Below, in pieces: positions 1 through 6,314 of a DNA stretch of 8,237 nt; the stretch's first letter is position 1; the number at the start of each line of letters is the position of its first letter. The DNA is taken from assembly GCA_903842855.1 (NCBI GenBank), contig CAIMNT010000046.1, forward strand, positions 1-8,237, given 5' to 3'. Below the pieces are notes generated by a model. It was not told where the DNA came from. It saw only the letters and a list, made by a program, of their open reading frames with translations, and made no database searches. The position numbers and the translations under genes are program-made. This DNA is from an uncultured Actinomycetes bacterium. GTDB taxonomy: Bacteria > Actinomycetota > Actinomycetes > Nanopelagicales > Nanopelagicaceae.

Positions 1-1
1 C

Positions 2-64
2 AAGCAACCATTCACTGTTCCAGTTGGTCCAAGCTTCTGGGAGCGGAACTCATCTAATGGATAA
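2..64 (+). CDS. qcrA: Rieske iron-sulfur subunit of cytochrome bc1 (QcrA), C-terminal end only
   Basis: Only the last 20 codons are inside the window. They read in phase from base 2 to TAA at 62-64 and end with the peptide VGPSFWERNSSNG. The GPxFWER ending is a hallmark, as I recall it, of the actinobacterial Rieske protein QcrA. The gene sits 30 bp upstream of qcrB, matching the usual qcrC-qcrA-qcrB order. QcrA carries the 2Fe-2S cluster that takes the first electron from menaquinol at the Qo site; that domain lies outside the window. The call rests on this short tail plus synteny. Confidence 0.75.
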   Translation, partial: KQPFTVPVGPSFWERNSSNG

Positions 65-83
65 CTCACTACTAACTAGCATG

Positions 84-89
84 GGTGAT
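84..89 (+). promoter_or_regulatory. Shine-Dalgarno site of qcrB
   Basis: GGTGAT lies 5 nt before the ATG at 95 and matches part of the GGAGGTGAT complement of the 16S rRNA 3' end. It supports the ATG at 95 as the qcrB start. A four-codon mini-ORF (ATG at 81) overlaps this site and is probably meaningless. Confidence 0.6.
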
Positions 90-94
90 AAATA

Positions 95-1675
95 ATGAAG
101 ACGAGTCAAAAAGTTGCTGGAGCAGCAGCGAATTACGTTGACGAGCGCACCGGCGCGGCAAAGTGGCTTAAGAAGAACCTCACCAAGGTCTTCCCCGATC
201 ACTGGTCTTTCATGCTCGGTGAAATCTGCCTCTACTCTTTCATCATCTTGCTCTTAACGGGAACATTCCTAACTTTTTGGTTTGATCCCTCTCAACGTGA
301 AGTTATCTACCACGGTTCATACCTGCCTCTATCAGGCGTCCATATGTCGGCGGCTTATGATTCAACGCTGCATCTCTCATTTGATGTCCGCGGTGGACTA
401 TTGATGCGTCAGATTCACCACTGGGCTGCACTTATCTTTATGTCTGCAATCGTTGCCCACTTGTTCCGCGTCTTCTTTACCGGTGCATTCCGTAAGCCAC
501 GCGAATTTAACTGGTTGATCGGTGTTGGACTATTGACCTTCGGAATCGTGGAAGGCTTCTTGGGATACTCACTTCCTGATGACCTACTCTCTGGAACAGG
601 TATCCGCATCGCTGAGGCAATTCTGCAAGCTATTCCGGTCGTCGGTTCTTACCTCTCCTTCTTCGCCTTCGGAGGTCCATTCCCGGGTACCGCATTCATT
701 CCGCGCATCTTTATCGTTCACGTGCTGCTCCTTCCGGGTCTCTTCTTGGCACTGATCACCATCCACTTGATGTTGGTCTGGTACCAGAAGCACACCCAAT
801 ATCCAGGCCCTGGTCGTACCGAAAAGAATGTCGTGGGATATCCATTGATGCCTGTGTATATGGCAAAAGCTGGCGGTTTCTTCTTCGTGGTATTTGGCGT
901 CACTGCATTCCTCGGAGCCGTTGCCTCGATCAACCCAATCTGGCTGTATGGCCCTTACACACCTGGTCAGATCTCCGCAGGATCACAACCTGACTGGTAC
1001 ATGGGATGGCTCGATGGTTTGGTACGTGCGGCGCCACCTCTCGAGACTCACGCCTTCGGTCACACAATCTCTTGGAACATTTTGATACCTGGTCTGATCA
1101 TCCCTGGAATTCTCTTTACAGGTATGGCCTTGTATCCATTTATCGAGTCTTGGATCACCGGCGATAAGCGTGAGCATCACTTGCTCGATCGTCCTCGCAA
1201 TGCACCTAACCGTACGGCACTTGGTGTAACTGCCATCGTCTTCATCCTGATCACTTTGGCTAACGGTGGAAACGACATCATCGCCACGCACTTCCATCTC
1301 ACCATTAATGGAATCATGTGGTTCACTCGCATTGCACTCTTCACTGTTCCTCCGATTGCATTTGTGATTACCAAGCGAATCTGTCTCTCCCTACAACGAG
1401 CCGACCGCGACCTGGTATTGCACGGACGTGAGACTGGACGACTTGTAATGATGCCTAACGGTGAGATGCTTGAAGTGCATGAACCGATTTCAGATGAGAA
1501 GAAGTGGACCTTGACCCAACATCAGAACCCTGATGCTCTTCCAGCTCCGCTTCCTGCTTCTGCCACTGTCGGGCTCAAGGGCAAAATTCGTGCCCGCCTC
1601 AACCGCGCCAATGCGGTGCAGATCCCAGCGCCAACTTTGAGCGACCTCAAAGAACTGGGAGATGGTCACCACTAA
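95..1675 (+). CDS. qcrB: Cytochrome b subunit of the actinobacterial bc1 complex (QcrB)
   Basis: This is the membrane cytochrome b of menaquinol:cytochrome c oxidoreductase. It oxidises menaquinol at the Qo site and carries electrons across the membrane through two b hemes. The 526-aa protein is a multi-helix membrane protein with heme-ligand pairs at H108/H122 (14 apart) and H209/H224 (15 apart, the spacing I recall for b6-type cytochromes). The Qo-site motif is PDWY at 299-302, the variant of PEWY I recall from actinobacteria. About 100 hydrophilic residues at the C-terminus form a tail also typical of that group. The start is supported by GGTGAT 5 nt upstream and by the family-like N-terminus with VDER at 15-18. 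It follows qcrA in an operon, and the oxidase operon ctaC-D-F lies just downstream on the other strand. The two complexes form a supercomplex in studied actinobacteria. Confidence 0.96.
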   Translation: MKTSQKVAGAAANYVDERTGAAKWLKKNLTKVFPDHWSFMLGEICLYSFIILLLTGTFLTFWFDPSQREVIYHGSYLPLSGVHMSAAYDSTLHLSFDVRGGLLMRQIHHWAALIFMSAIVAHLFRVFFTGAFRKPREFNWLIGVGLLTFGIVEGFLGYSLPDDLLSGTGIRIAEAILQAIPVVGSYLSFFAFGGPFPGTAFIPRIFIVHVLLLPGLFLALITIHLMLVWYQKHTQYPGPGRTEKNVVGYPLMPVYMAKAGGFFFVVFGVTAFLGAVASINPIWLYGPYTPGQISAGSQPDWYMGWLDGLVRAAPPLETHAFGHTISWNILIPGLIIPGILFTGMALYPFIESWITGDKREHHLLDRPRNAPNRTALGVTAIVFILITLANGGNDIIATHFHLTINGIMWFTRIALFTVPPIAFVITKRICLSLQRADRDLVLHGRETGRLVMMPNGEMLEVHEPISDEKKWTLTQHQNPDALPAPLPASATVGLKGKIRARLNRANAVQIPAPTLSDLKELGDGHH

Positions 1676-1681
1676 TCGACG

Positions 1682-2164
1682 ATGAAAATTCGTCCAGCAC
1701 AACCCTCAGAGGCGGCTCTTATCAAGGAGTTGATCTACGAGTTAGCAGTATTTGAGAAGGCCCCAGATAGCGCTCAGGCAACAATTGAGCAGATATCCGG
1801 GGCCTTCTTTGCTGACCATCCAGCGGTCTTCTGTGACTTGATTGAAGACGACCAAGAGGTCGTGGTCGGGTTAGCAATCTGGTTCCTCAACTACTCCACC
1901 TGGACCGGAACCCATGGAATTTACTTGGAAGATCTCTTCATTAGGCCCGAGGCTAGGGGCCAGGGATACGGTAAAGCGGTGCTCGCTCATCTCGCCGCTA
2001 TCTGTGTTGATCGCGGATACCACAGGTTGCAGTGGTGGGTATTGGACTGGAACGAGAAGGCGATCGAGTTCTATAAGGGTTTGGGCGCAACGTACATGGA
2101 TGAGTGGACTGTAATGCGGGTAGATGGTCCCGCCCTTTCATCACTCTCAGCAATAAATCAGTAA
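1682..2164 (+). CDS. GNAT-family N-acetyltransferase, spermidine/thialysine acetyltransferase-like
   Basis: A 160-aa single-domain GNAT protein, predicted cytoplasmic, that would transfer acetyl from acetyl-CoA to an amine. The acetyl-CoA loop is clear: YLEDLFIRPEARGQGYG at 81-97, with R92-G-Q-G-Y-G97 as the pyrophosphate-binding RGxGxG. The later segment VLDWNEKAIEFYKGLGA at 120-136 is characteristic of the SSAT/diamine acetyltransferase subgroup, and Y131 occupies the usual catalytic tyrosine position. The length is normal for the family. It starts 6 bp after the qcrB stop, so it is probably cotranscribed with qcrCAB, but no good ribosome site is visible and translational coupling is likely. 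The substrate (polyamine, thialysine or another amine) cannot be told from sequence, and I see no functional link to respiration. Confidence 0.88.
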   Translation: MKIRPAQPSEAALIKELIYELAVFEKAPDSAQATIEQISGAFFADHPAVFCDLIEDDQEVVVGLAIWFLNYSTWTGTHGIYLEDLFIRPEARGQGYGKAVLAHLAAICVDRGYHRLQWWVLDWNEKAIEFYKGLGATYMDEWTVMRVDGPALSSLSAINQ

Positions 2165-2230
2165 ACCCGCAGGATTAATAGAGCGGTGGCGCAGACTCCC
2201 CCAAGGTACTAGCGAGAATCTAAGCCCATG

Positions 2231-2247
2231 AGCCGAATAGATCGGCT
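2231..2247 (+). promoter_or_regulatory. Small hairpin just upstream of a ribosome site
   Basis: AGCCGA (2231-2236) and TCGGCT (2242-2247) form a perfect 6-bp stem around a 5-nt loop, ending immediately before the ribosome site of the 42-aa ORF. In the mRNA it could tune translation or mark a processed 5' end. There is no U-tract, so it is not a terminator. A stem of this size can arise by chance, hence the low confidence. The rest of 2165-2264 shows no clear promoter or RNA gene. Confidence 0.3.
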
Positions 2248-2256
2248 AGGGAGAGG
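2248..2256 (+). promoter_or_regulatory. Strong Shine-Dalgarno site of the 42-aa membrane ORF
   Basis: AGGGAGAGG, with GGAG and GAGG cores, lies 8 nt before the ATG at 2265. It is the best ribosome site in the window and the main reason to accept such a short ORF as a real gene. Confidence 0.7.
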
Positions 2257-2264
2257 TTACTCAA

Positions 2265-2393
2265 ATGTCAGAATTCGTAGTTGTCACATTTTTGGGAATG
2301 GTTGCAGTGGCACCAATGGCATACCTAGGCGTCATGGCTGCCGCTGTTCAACGTAGCGACAATAAAAAGCTAGTAGTTAGTGGTGCGAAGTAA
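2265..2393 (+). CDS. Small single-helix membrane protein, 42 aa, unknown function
   Basis: I do not recognise this protein. It reads ATG at 2265 to TAA at 2391-2393. Residues 4-28 are a continuous hydrophobic stretch (start VVVTFLGMVAVAPM), followed by a short polar, basic tail (QRSDNKK) and a GAK ending. This is the pattern of a one-pass membrane peptide, probably with the tail in the cytoplasm by the positive-inside rule. Support comes from the strong AGGGAGAGG site 8 nt upstream and from its place between qcrB-GNAT and the cta operon. Its last 17 bp overlap the end of ctaF on the opposite strand. Single-helix accessory subunits are common in bc1-aa3 supercomplexes, so a role there is a reasonable guess, but it rests on position and topology only. 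Confidence 0.65.
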   Translation: MSEFVVVTFLGMVAVAPMAYLGVMAAAVQRSDNKKLVVSGAK

Positions 2394-2778
2394 GCCCAGG
2401 CTTCTCATATTCGGTTGTAAATCCGATGATGCTTACAACCAAAGATCCGACTGCAATAACGGTTAGCCACCAGCCGATGACGAGACCTAGCCCCATGGCA
2501 CACGCAGAGAGTGCAAGTGGAAGAGGCCACCAAGAGTGAGGTGAGAAGAATCCGAGTTCGCCGGCTAGATCAGCGATCTCCCCTTCATCATTATCAGAAG
2601 GTTGCATCCCCATACGCTTATCGTTAGTCCAGAGATAGAAACCGATCGTAATAGCTAAGCCTCCGCTAAGTGCGATAGCGGTAATTCCAAGAGGCTCTCC
2701 CCCTAGTTGCCAGTAGATAACCGCAACCACGGCGTAAAAGACAGCTAGGAAGTAAAAGAGTTTATATCCAGCCTTCAT
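2377..2778 (-). CDS. ctaF: Cytochrome c oxidase subunit IV, actinobacterial type (CtaF)
   Basis: This 133-aa protein is the small fourth subunit of actinobacterial aa3 oxidase. It carries no redox centre and is thought to support assembly and stability. Four membrane helices are visible at about 6-24, 29-49, 84-102 and 104-121. The family signature is the loop GELGFFSPHSWWPL at 73-86, preceded by an acidic stretch (DNDEGEIADLAGE). The ATG at 2778 is 2 bp beyond the ctaD stop and gives the usual family length. An in-frame extension to 2925 would run through the end of ctaD and is not credible. It is the last gene of ctaC-ctaD-ctaF, and its final codons overlap the convergent 42-aa ORF. No convincing terminator follows. 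Confidence 0.93.
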   Translation of the reverse strand: MKAGYKLFYFLAVFYAVVAVIYWQLGGEPLGITAIALSGGLAITIGFYLWTNDKRMGMQPSDNDEGEIADLAGELGFFSPHSWWPLPLALSACAMGLGLVIGWWLTVIAVGSLVVSIIGFTTEYEKPGLTSHH

Positions 2779-2780
2779 TG

Positions 2781-4451
2781 TTAGTGACCGCCATCCGTGT
2801 GTGCCATATGCGGATAATGTAAATCGAATGCTGGACGTTCTGAGCGAATCCGTGGAATCGATGTGAAATTGTGGCGTGGTGGAGGGCAAGATGTCGCCCA
2901 CTCCAATGAAGCTCCATAACCCCAAGGATCATCAACGGTTACTTTTGGAGATTTGCGGCTGATCCAGACGTTGACCATAAATGGCAACATCGAAAGCGCA
3001 AGCAGGAATGAACCAATCGTTGAGATCGTGTTCAAGGTGGTAAATCCATCTGTTGCTAAGTAGTCAGCATAACGACGTGGCATTCCCTTGATTCCTAGCC
3101 AGTGTTGAACAAGGAAGGTCAGGTGGAAACCGAAGAAGAGAGTCCAGAAGTGGATCTTTCCAAGGCGCTCGTTGAGCATATGACCTGTCATCTTCGGCCA
3201 CCAGAAATAGAAACCACCAAACATGGCGAAGACAACAGTTCCAAATAGAACGTAGTGGAAGTGTGCAACGACAAAGTATGAAGCGGAAACTGCAAAGTCC
3301 ATTGGAGGTGAAGCCAAGATGATTCCGGTCAGACCCCCGAAGAGGAATGTGACCAAGAATCCCATGATGAAGAGCATTGGGGTTTCAAATGTGATTGCTC
3401 CACCCCACATGGTTCCAATCCAGTTAAAGAATTTAACTCCGGTTGGAACACCAATGAGGAATGTCATGAATGAGAAGAACGGTAAGAGGACTTGTCCACT
3501 TGCATACATATGGTGAGCCCATACAGATACGGAGAGAGCTGCGATTCCGATCGTTGCAGCAATCAAGCCCTTATAACCAAAGATTGGTTTGCGGCTAAAG
3601 ACCGGCAATATCTCAGATGCGATTCCAAAGAATGGAAGTGCCAAAATGTAAACCTCGGGATGGCCGAAGAACCAGAAAAGGTGCTGCCACAACATGGCTC
3701 CGCCATTGGCAGAATCAAAGATATGTGAGCCAAACAATCGATCACTCTCAAGAGCTAAGAACGCTGCAGCGAGAGGTGGGAATGCCAACAAAACCAAGAT
3801 AGAAGTCAGAAGCACATTCCATGTAAAGATCGACATGCGAAACATTGTCATTCCAGGTGCCCGCATCGTGAAGATAGTCGTTATGAAGTTAACGCCACCC
3901 ATAATGGTTCCCAGTCCGCTGATCGCCAGTCCAATAACCCATAAGTCCCCACCAATTCCTGGCGAGTATTGCGAGTTAGCTAGGGGCGCATACGCGGTCC
4001 AACCAAATGAGGCTGCACCACCAGGGCTTAAAAATCCACCGAATGCCATAAGTCCACCGAAGAGGTAGAGCCAGTAGGAAAGCATGTTGAGACGTGGAAA
4101 AGCCACGTCGGCTGCGCCAATTTGCAAAGGCATGATGACGTTTGCGAATCCTACAAAGAGTGGAGTTGCAAACATCAGAAGCATGATAGTTCCATGCATT
4201 GTGAAAATTTGGTTGTACTGCTCAGTGCTCAAGAACTGCAGACCAGGACGTGCCAACTCAGCGCGAAGAAGTAGAGCCAAGATTCCAGCGATGATAAACC
4301 AGGCAAAAGAGGTGATCAGGTAGAGGTAGCCAATCGTCTTGTGATCGGTTGATGTGATCCACTTTACGAAGAGGCGACCCTTTGACTTAGCTTTTGGCGC
4401 TACTGCTCCATATGTAGTTGCAGGAGCTGTTGGTTCTGCAAAGGTCGTCAT
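2781..4451 (-). CDS. ctaD: Cytochrome c oxidase subunit I of aa3 type (CtaD)
   Basis: This 556-aa catalytic subunit reduces O2 at the heme a3-CuB centre and pumps protons. About 12 hydrophobic helices are visible. Metal ligands: H86 and H399 (heme a), H397 (heme a3), and H264, H313 and H314 (CuB). Y268 in HPEVY is the tyrosine cross-linked to H264. The proton-path residues D115 (D channel), E266 and K340 in PTGVK (K channel) are present, making this a canonical A-type oxidase. The C-terminal PPPRHNF...RPAFDLHYPH is typical of actinobacteria. One oddity: before the VVAHFHYV motif the sequence is VSAS (388-391), so the His-Asp pair that binds the non-redox Mg2+ in well-studied oxidases is Ser389-Ala390. 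The start at 4451 has the site AAGGTGG 7 nt upstream and lies 2 bp from the ctaC stop. Confidence 0.97.
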   Translation of the reverse strand: MTTFAEPTAPATTYGAVAPKAKSKGRLFVKWITSTDHKTIGYLYLITSFAWFIIAGILALLLRAELARPGLQFLSTEQYNQIFTMHGTIMLLMFATPLFVGFANVIMPLQIGAADVAFPRLNMLSYWLYLFGGLMAFGGFLSPGGAASFGWTAYAPLANSQYSPGIGGDLWVIGLAISGLGTIMGGVNFITTIFTMRAPGMTMFRMSIFTWNVLLTSILVLLAFPPLAAAFLALESDRLFGSHIFDSANGGAMLWQHLFWFFGHPEVYILALPFFGIASEILPVFSRKPIFGYKGLIAATIGIAALSVSVWAHHMYASGQVLLPFFSFMTFLIGVPTGVKFFNWIGTMWGGAITFETPMLFIMGFLVTFLFGGLTGIILASPPMDFAVSASYFVVAHFHYVLFGTVVFAMFGGFYFWWPKMTGHMLNERLGKIHFWTLFFGFHLTFLVQHWLGIKGMPRRYADYLATDGFTTLNTISTIGSFLLALSMLPFMVNVWISRKSPKVTVDDPWGYGASLEWATSCPPPRHNFTSIPRIRSERPAFDLHYPHMAHTDGGH

Positions 4452-4453
4452 GG

Positions 4454-5200
4454 TTATGCCACCTTAAGGGAGTTGATGTAAGCGGTGTACTGAGCTGGGG
4501 TAACTACTTTGACGGTGAAGAGCATCTGGGAATGATTACGCCCACAGAGGATGTTGCATCGCCCAGGGAAGGTGCCCAACTTCTCGGCTGCAAACTCCAG
4601 ATGGTTTACCACATGCGGAAGTGCCTCAATTTGAATCATGTATGCGGGGATCCAGAATCCATGGTCAACATCGCTTGAGGTTATAGTGAAAAGTACTTTT
4701 TCGCCCAGTGGAAGTACAAGTTCAGGTCGTTGCGCTGGAGTTCCTGTCACTGTCGGAGCAGTTGGCGCATCGTTGTATGTGAATTGCCACGACCACTGCA
4801 TCGCATTGACGTGAATATTATGTGGAGCAGTCGTCGATGCATCGATCTTGGTTATTCGAGACTCATCGCGAGCGGTGTAACCAAAGAGCACGGCGACGAT
4901 CAAGAATGGGATAAGGGTGTAAGCCACTTCAACTGGAATGTTGTAGCGCGTCTGCTTGGGAAATTCCTCGCTCTTTTTGCGATGGAAGACGATCGGCCAA
5001 AAAATGAGAATCAGCGTTATAACTCCAACGACTCCTGCAGCTACCCAAGACCAGTACCAAAGAGAACCTGAAGTGTCATTGATGCTCGAGGCTCCCTTGG
5101 GAAATCCAAGACCGGAAATGTTCTTGTTTGAGCACGAGGTGAGAAGCAAAGTGCTGGTCGAAAGGGCTAAAAGTCCGAGAATTCGGCGGTTACGACGCAT
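4454..5200 (-). CDS. ctaC: Cytochrome c oxidase subunit II with CuA site (CtaC), probable lipoprotein
   Basis: This 248-aa subunit receives electrons from the diheme cytochrome of the bc1 complex at its binuclear CuA centre. The N-terminus MRRNRR plus a hydrophobic stretch ends in the lipobox LTSC, with C23 the likely lipidated residue. Two membrane helices follow at about 48-72 and 92-110, with E91 at the K-channel entrance. The external cupredoxin domain has W136 for electron entry and CuA ligands H180, C215, C219, H223 and M226. The copper loop reads CNILCGRNHSQM at 215-226: the usual CxExCG glutamate is Ile217. CuA can still form because that position ligates through its backbone carbonyl, but the Mg2+ side chain is gone. 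It is first in the operon. A TATCCT box 6 nt before the ATG and a weak ribosome site suggest a leaderless transcript. Confidence 0.96.
   Translation of the reverse strand: MRRNRRILGLLALSTSTLLLTSCSNKNISGLGFPKGASSINDTSGSLWYWSWVAAGVVGVITLILIFWPIVFHRKKSEEFPKQTRYNIPVEVAYTLIPFLIVAVLFGYTARDESRITKIDASTTAPHNIHVNAMQWSWQFTYNDAPTAPTVTGTPAQRPELVLPLGEKVLFTITSSDVDHGFWIPAYMIQIEALPHVVNHLEFAAEKLGTFPGRCNILCGRNHSQMLFTVKVVTPAQYTAYINSLKVA
4459..4465 (-). promoter_or_regulatory. Shine-Dalgarno site of ctaD
   Basis: On the minus strand AAGGTGG lies 7 nt before the ctaD ATG (4451) and inside the last codons of ctaC. It fixes the ctaD start and suggests coupled translation of ctaC and ctaD. Confidence 0.55.
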
Positions 5201-5206
5201 GGGAGA

Positions 5207-5212
5207 AGGATA
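5207..5212 (-). promoter_or_regulatory. Candidate -10 box of a leaderless ctaC promoter
   Basis: The minus strand reads TATCCT, a TANNNT-type -10 box, then 6 nt, then the ctaC ATG. That spacing puts the transcription start on the A of the ATG. No TTGACA-like -35 box is evident, which is common in actinobacteria. ctaC also lacks a clear ribosome site, which fits leaderless initiation. Confidence 0.45.
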
Positions 5213-5231
5213 ACCATCTCACTCGCTAAGC

Positions 5232-6314
5232 GTGGACATAGGCGGTAGCGTTCTTAGGGTGGGTTCAGTCACAGGCAATTTCCAGAGCGAATCACCGCTC
5301 CACCCCGCAGCTCGGGAGTTCCTACTAGATGCCTTTGATAGAGGTTGGGCAGATCCACAAAAACCAGATCGCTCCTCTCGGCAAGCAGGCATCCTGCTAA
5401 ATCAGGCTAGGGAGATTTTCTCCGGCCACCTGGGCATCCGCCCCGACCAGGTTGAATTCTTGGCAGATCCAGCCCTCGGTTTCCACCTAGGTATTTCGGG
5501 TCTGCGAACCGAGCGCTCCCAACTCTTTTATTCAGCCACCGATCGTTCCGAGGTCTTTGCCGTTGCCTCAACTCTCCCTTCACTCTGCCTTCCAGTTGAC
5601 CTTAGTGGGCTACCCGGATACCCGGAAGGTTCGCCGGAAGAGATACTCGCCTGGCAGGCAGCGAATGGCGAAACCGGGATTATTAGCCGTCAGCCAAACT
5701 GTTTTCAGGGGCGAATTTTTGTCGATGCTACTTCTTCAGGAGCGCATGTAAATCTTCCCGAGCGCTGGTCGACCGCGCTTTGGAACTCTCGAGCTTGGCA
5801 GGGACCCACGGGTCTGGGGATATTCGCGGTGGCAGATCGTTCTACCTGGAGAAATCCGCTCCCCCATGTTGATCAAAGAATTTCCAGTTCCGATTTCTCT
5901 CTGCCATTAGCCATCGCCAGCGCGCTTGCTCTTGAGGGGTACATGCAGGATTACCTAAAGGTGAAGAGCCACCTCGTACAGATCAACGCAAAGATTCGAG
6001 AATTTCTTCTTTCAGAAATTCGCGATGTAGATTTTGCTGGAACTATTGATGGCGGACTGCCCCATCTGCTCTCATTCTCAATCCTTTACATCGATGCGCA
6101 ACAGCTTGTTAATGAATTGGATCAGCGTGGCTTTGCTATCGATTCAGGCTCTGCTTGCAATTCTGCGAATATGGAGCCCAGTCACGTCTTAGCGGCGATG
6201 GGTCTTCTCACGCATGGAAATGTGCGCTTGACCATTCACAGTGACACTACAGCTGCACAGGTCGAAGATTTTCTGCAGGCGCTCAAAGATATAGTCACAA
6301 GGCTTCGCGATTAA
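5232..6314 (+). CDS. Cysteine-desulfurase-fold (class V aminotransferase-like) protein, predicted PLP-less pseudoenzyme
   Basis: This 360-aa protein aligns by eye with the desulfurase half of the actinobacterial 'cysteine desulfurase/TusA' proteins I recall. Shared landmarks are SPLHPAARE (21-29), GWADP (38-42), LPHLLSFSILYIDAQ (276-290), SGSACNS (305-311, carrying the sulfur-accepting Cys309) and HGNVRLTIH (328-336). The PLP site is eroded. The SxHK lysine motif is N185-S-R-A188, just before QGPTG, so the Schiff-base lysine is Ala188. The phosphate-binding SGT region reads ADPAL (78-82). The Glu-His that stacks on PLP is Asp104-Arg105. DAxQ is DATS (165-168). The segment before DATS is also shortened. 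I infer no ordinary desulfurase activity; Cys309 could still relay or bind sulfur. The start is uncertain: GTG at 5259 gives a more family-like N-terminus and has TAGCGT 7 nt upstream. tusA-like follows directly in frame. Confidence 0.82.
   Translation: MDIGGSVLRVGSVTGNFQSESPLHPAAREFLLDAFDRGWADPQKPDRSSRQAGILLNQAREIFSGHLGIRPDQVEFLADPALGFHLGISGLRTERSQLFYSATDRSEVFAVASTLPSLCLPVDLSGLPGYPEGSPEEILAWQAANGETGIISRQPNCFQGRIFVDATSSGAHVNLPERWSTALWNSRAWQGPTGLGIFAVADRSTWRNPLPHVDQRISSSDFSLPLAIASALALEGYMQDYLKVKSHLVQINAKIREFLLSEIRDVDFAGTIDGGLPHLLSFSILYIDAQQLVNELDQRGFAIDSGSACNSANMEPSHVLAAMGLLTHGNVRLTIHSDTTAAQVEDFLQALKDIVTRLRD
5246..5251 (+). promoter_or_regulatory. Candidate -10 box for the desulfurase-like gene, if it starts at GTG 5259
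   Basis: TAGCGT fits TANNNT and lies 7 nt before the in-frame GTG at 5259, the same spacing seen before erpA. Neither GTG (5232 or 5259) has a convincing ribosome site. The match is weak on its own and is reported because it would resolve the start choice. Confidence 0.25.

Noticed and set aside
2228..2356. ATG at 2228 opening another reading frame across the small membrane ORF
   Set aside because: It has no ribosome site and encodes a basic, cysteine- and arginine-rich peptide without membrane or domain character, as expected of a shadow frame.
2387..2404. GAAG...CTTC and AAGCC-CA-GGCTT inverted repeats at the end of the small ORF
   Set aside because: The inner repeat leaves a 2-nt loop and the outer stem is 4 bp. 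Most of it is ctaF coding sequence, and no T-tract follows directly.
2779..2925. Upstream in-frame extension of ctaF to an ATG at 2925
   Set aside because: It would overlap the conserved end of ctaD, and the extra residues do not resemble any CtaF N-terminus. The ATG at 2778 gives the normal length and 2-bp spacing.
3492..4323. Several plus-strand open frames antisense to ctaD
   Set aside because: They mirror a highly conserved gene, lack ribosome sites and show no recognisable domains; they are by-products of ctaD codon use.
5232..6314. Calling the desulfurase-like gene a plain pseudogene
   Set aside because: The frame is open over 360 codons with no frameshift, the C-terminal domain and Cys loop are well kept, and changes concentrate at cofactor contacts. 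A repurposed protein fits better than decay.
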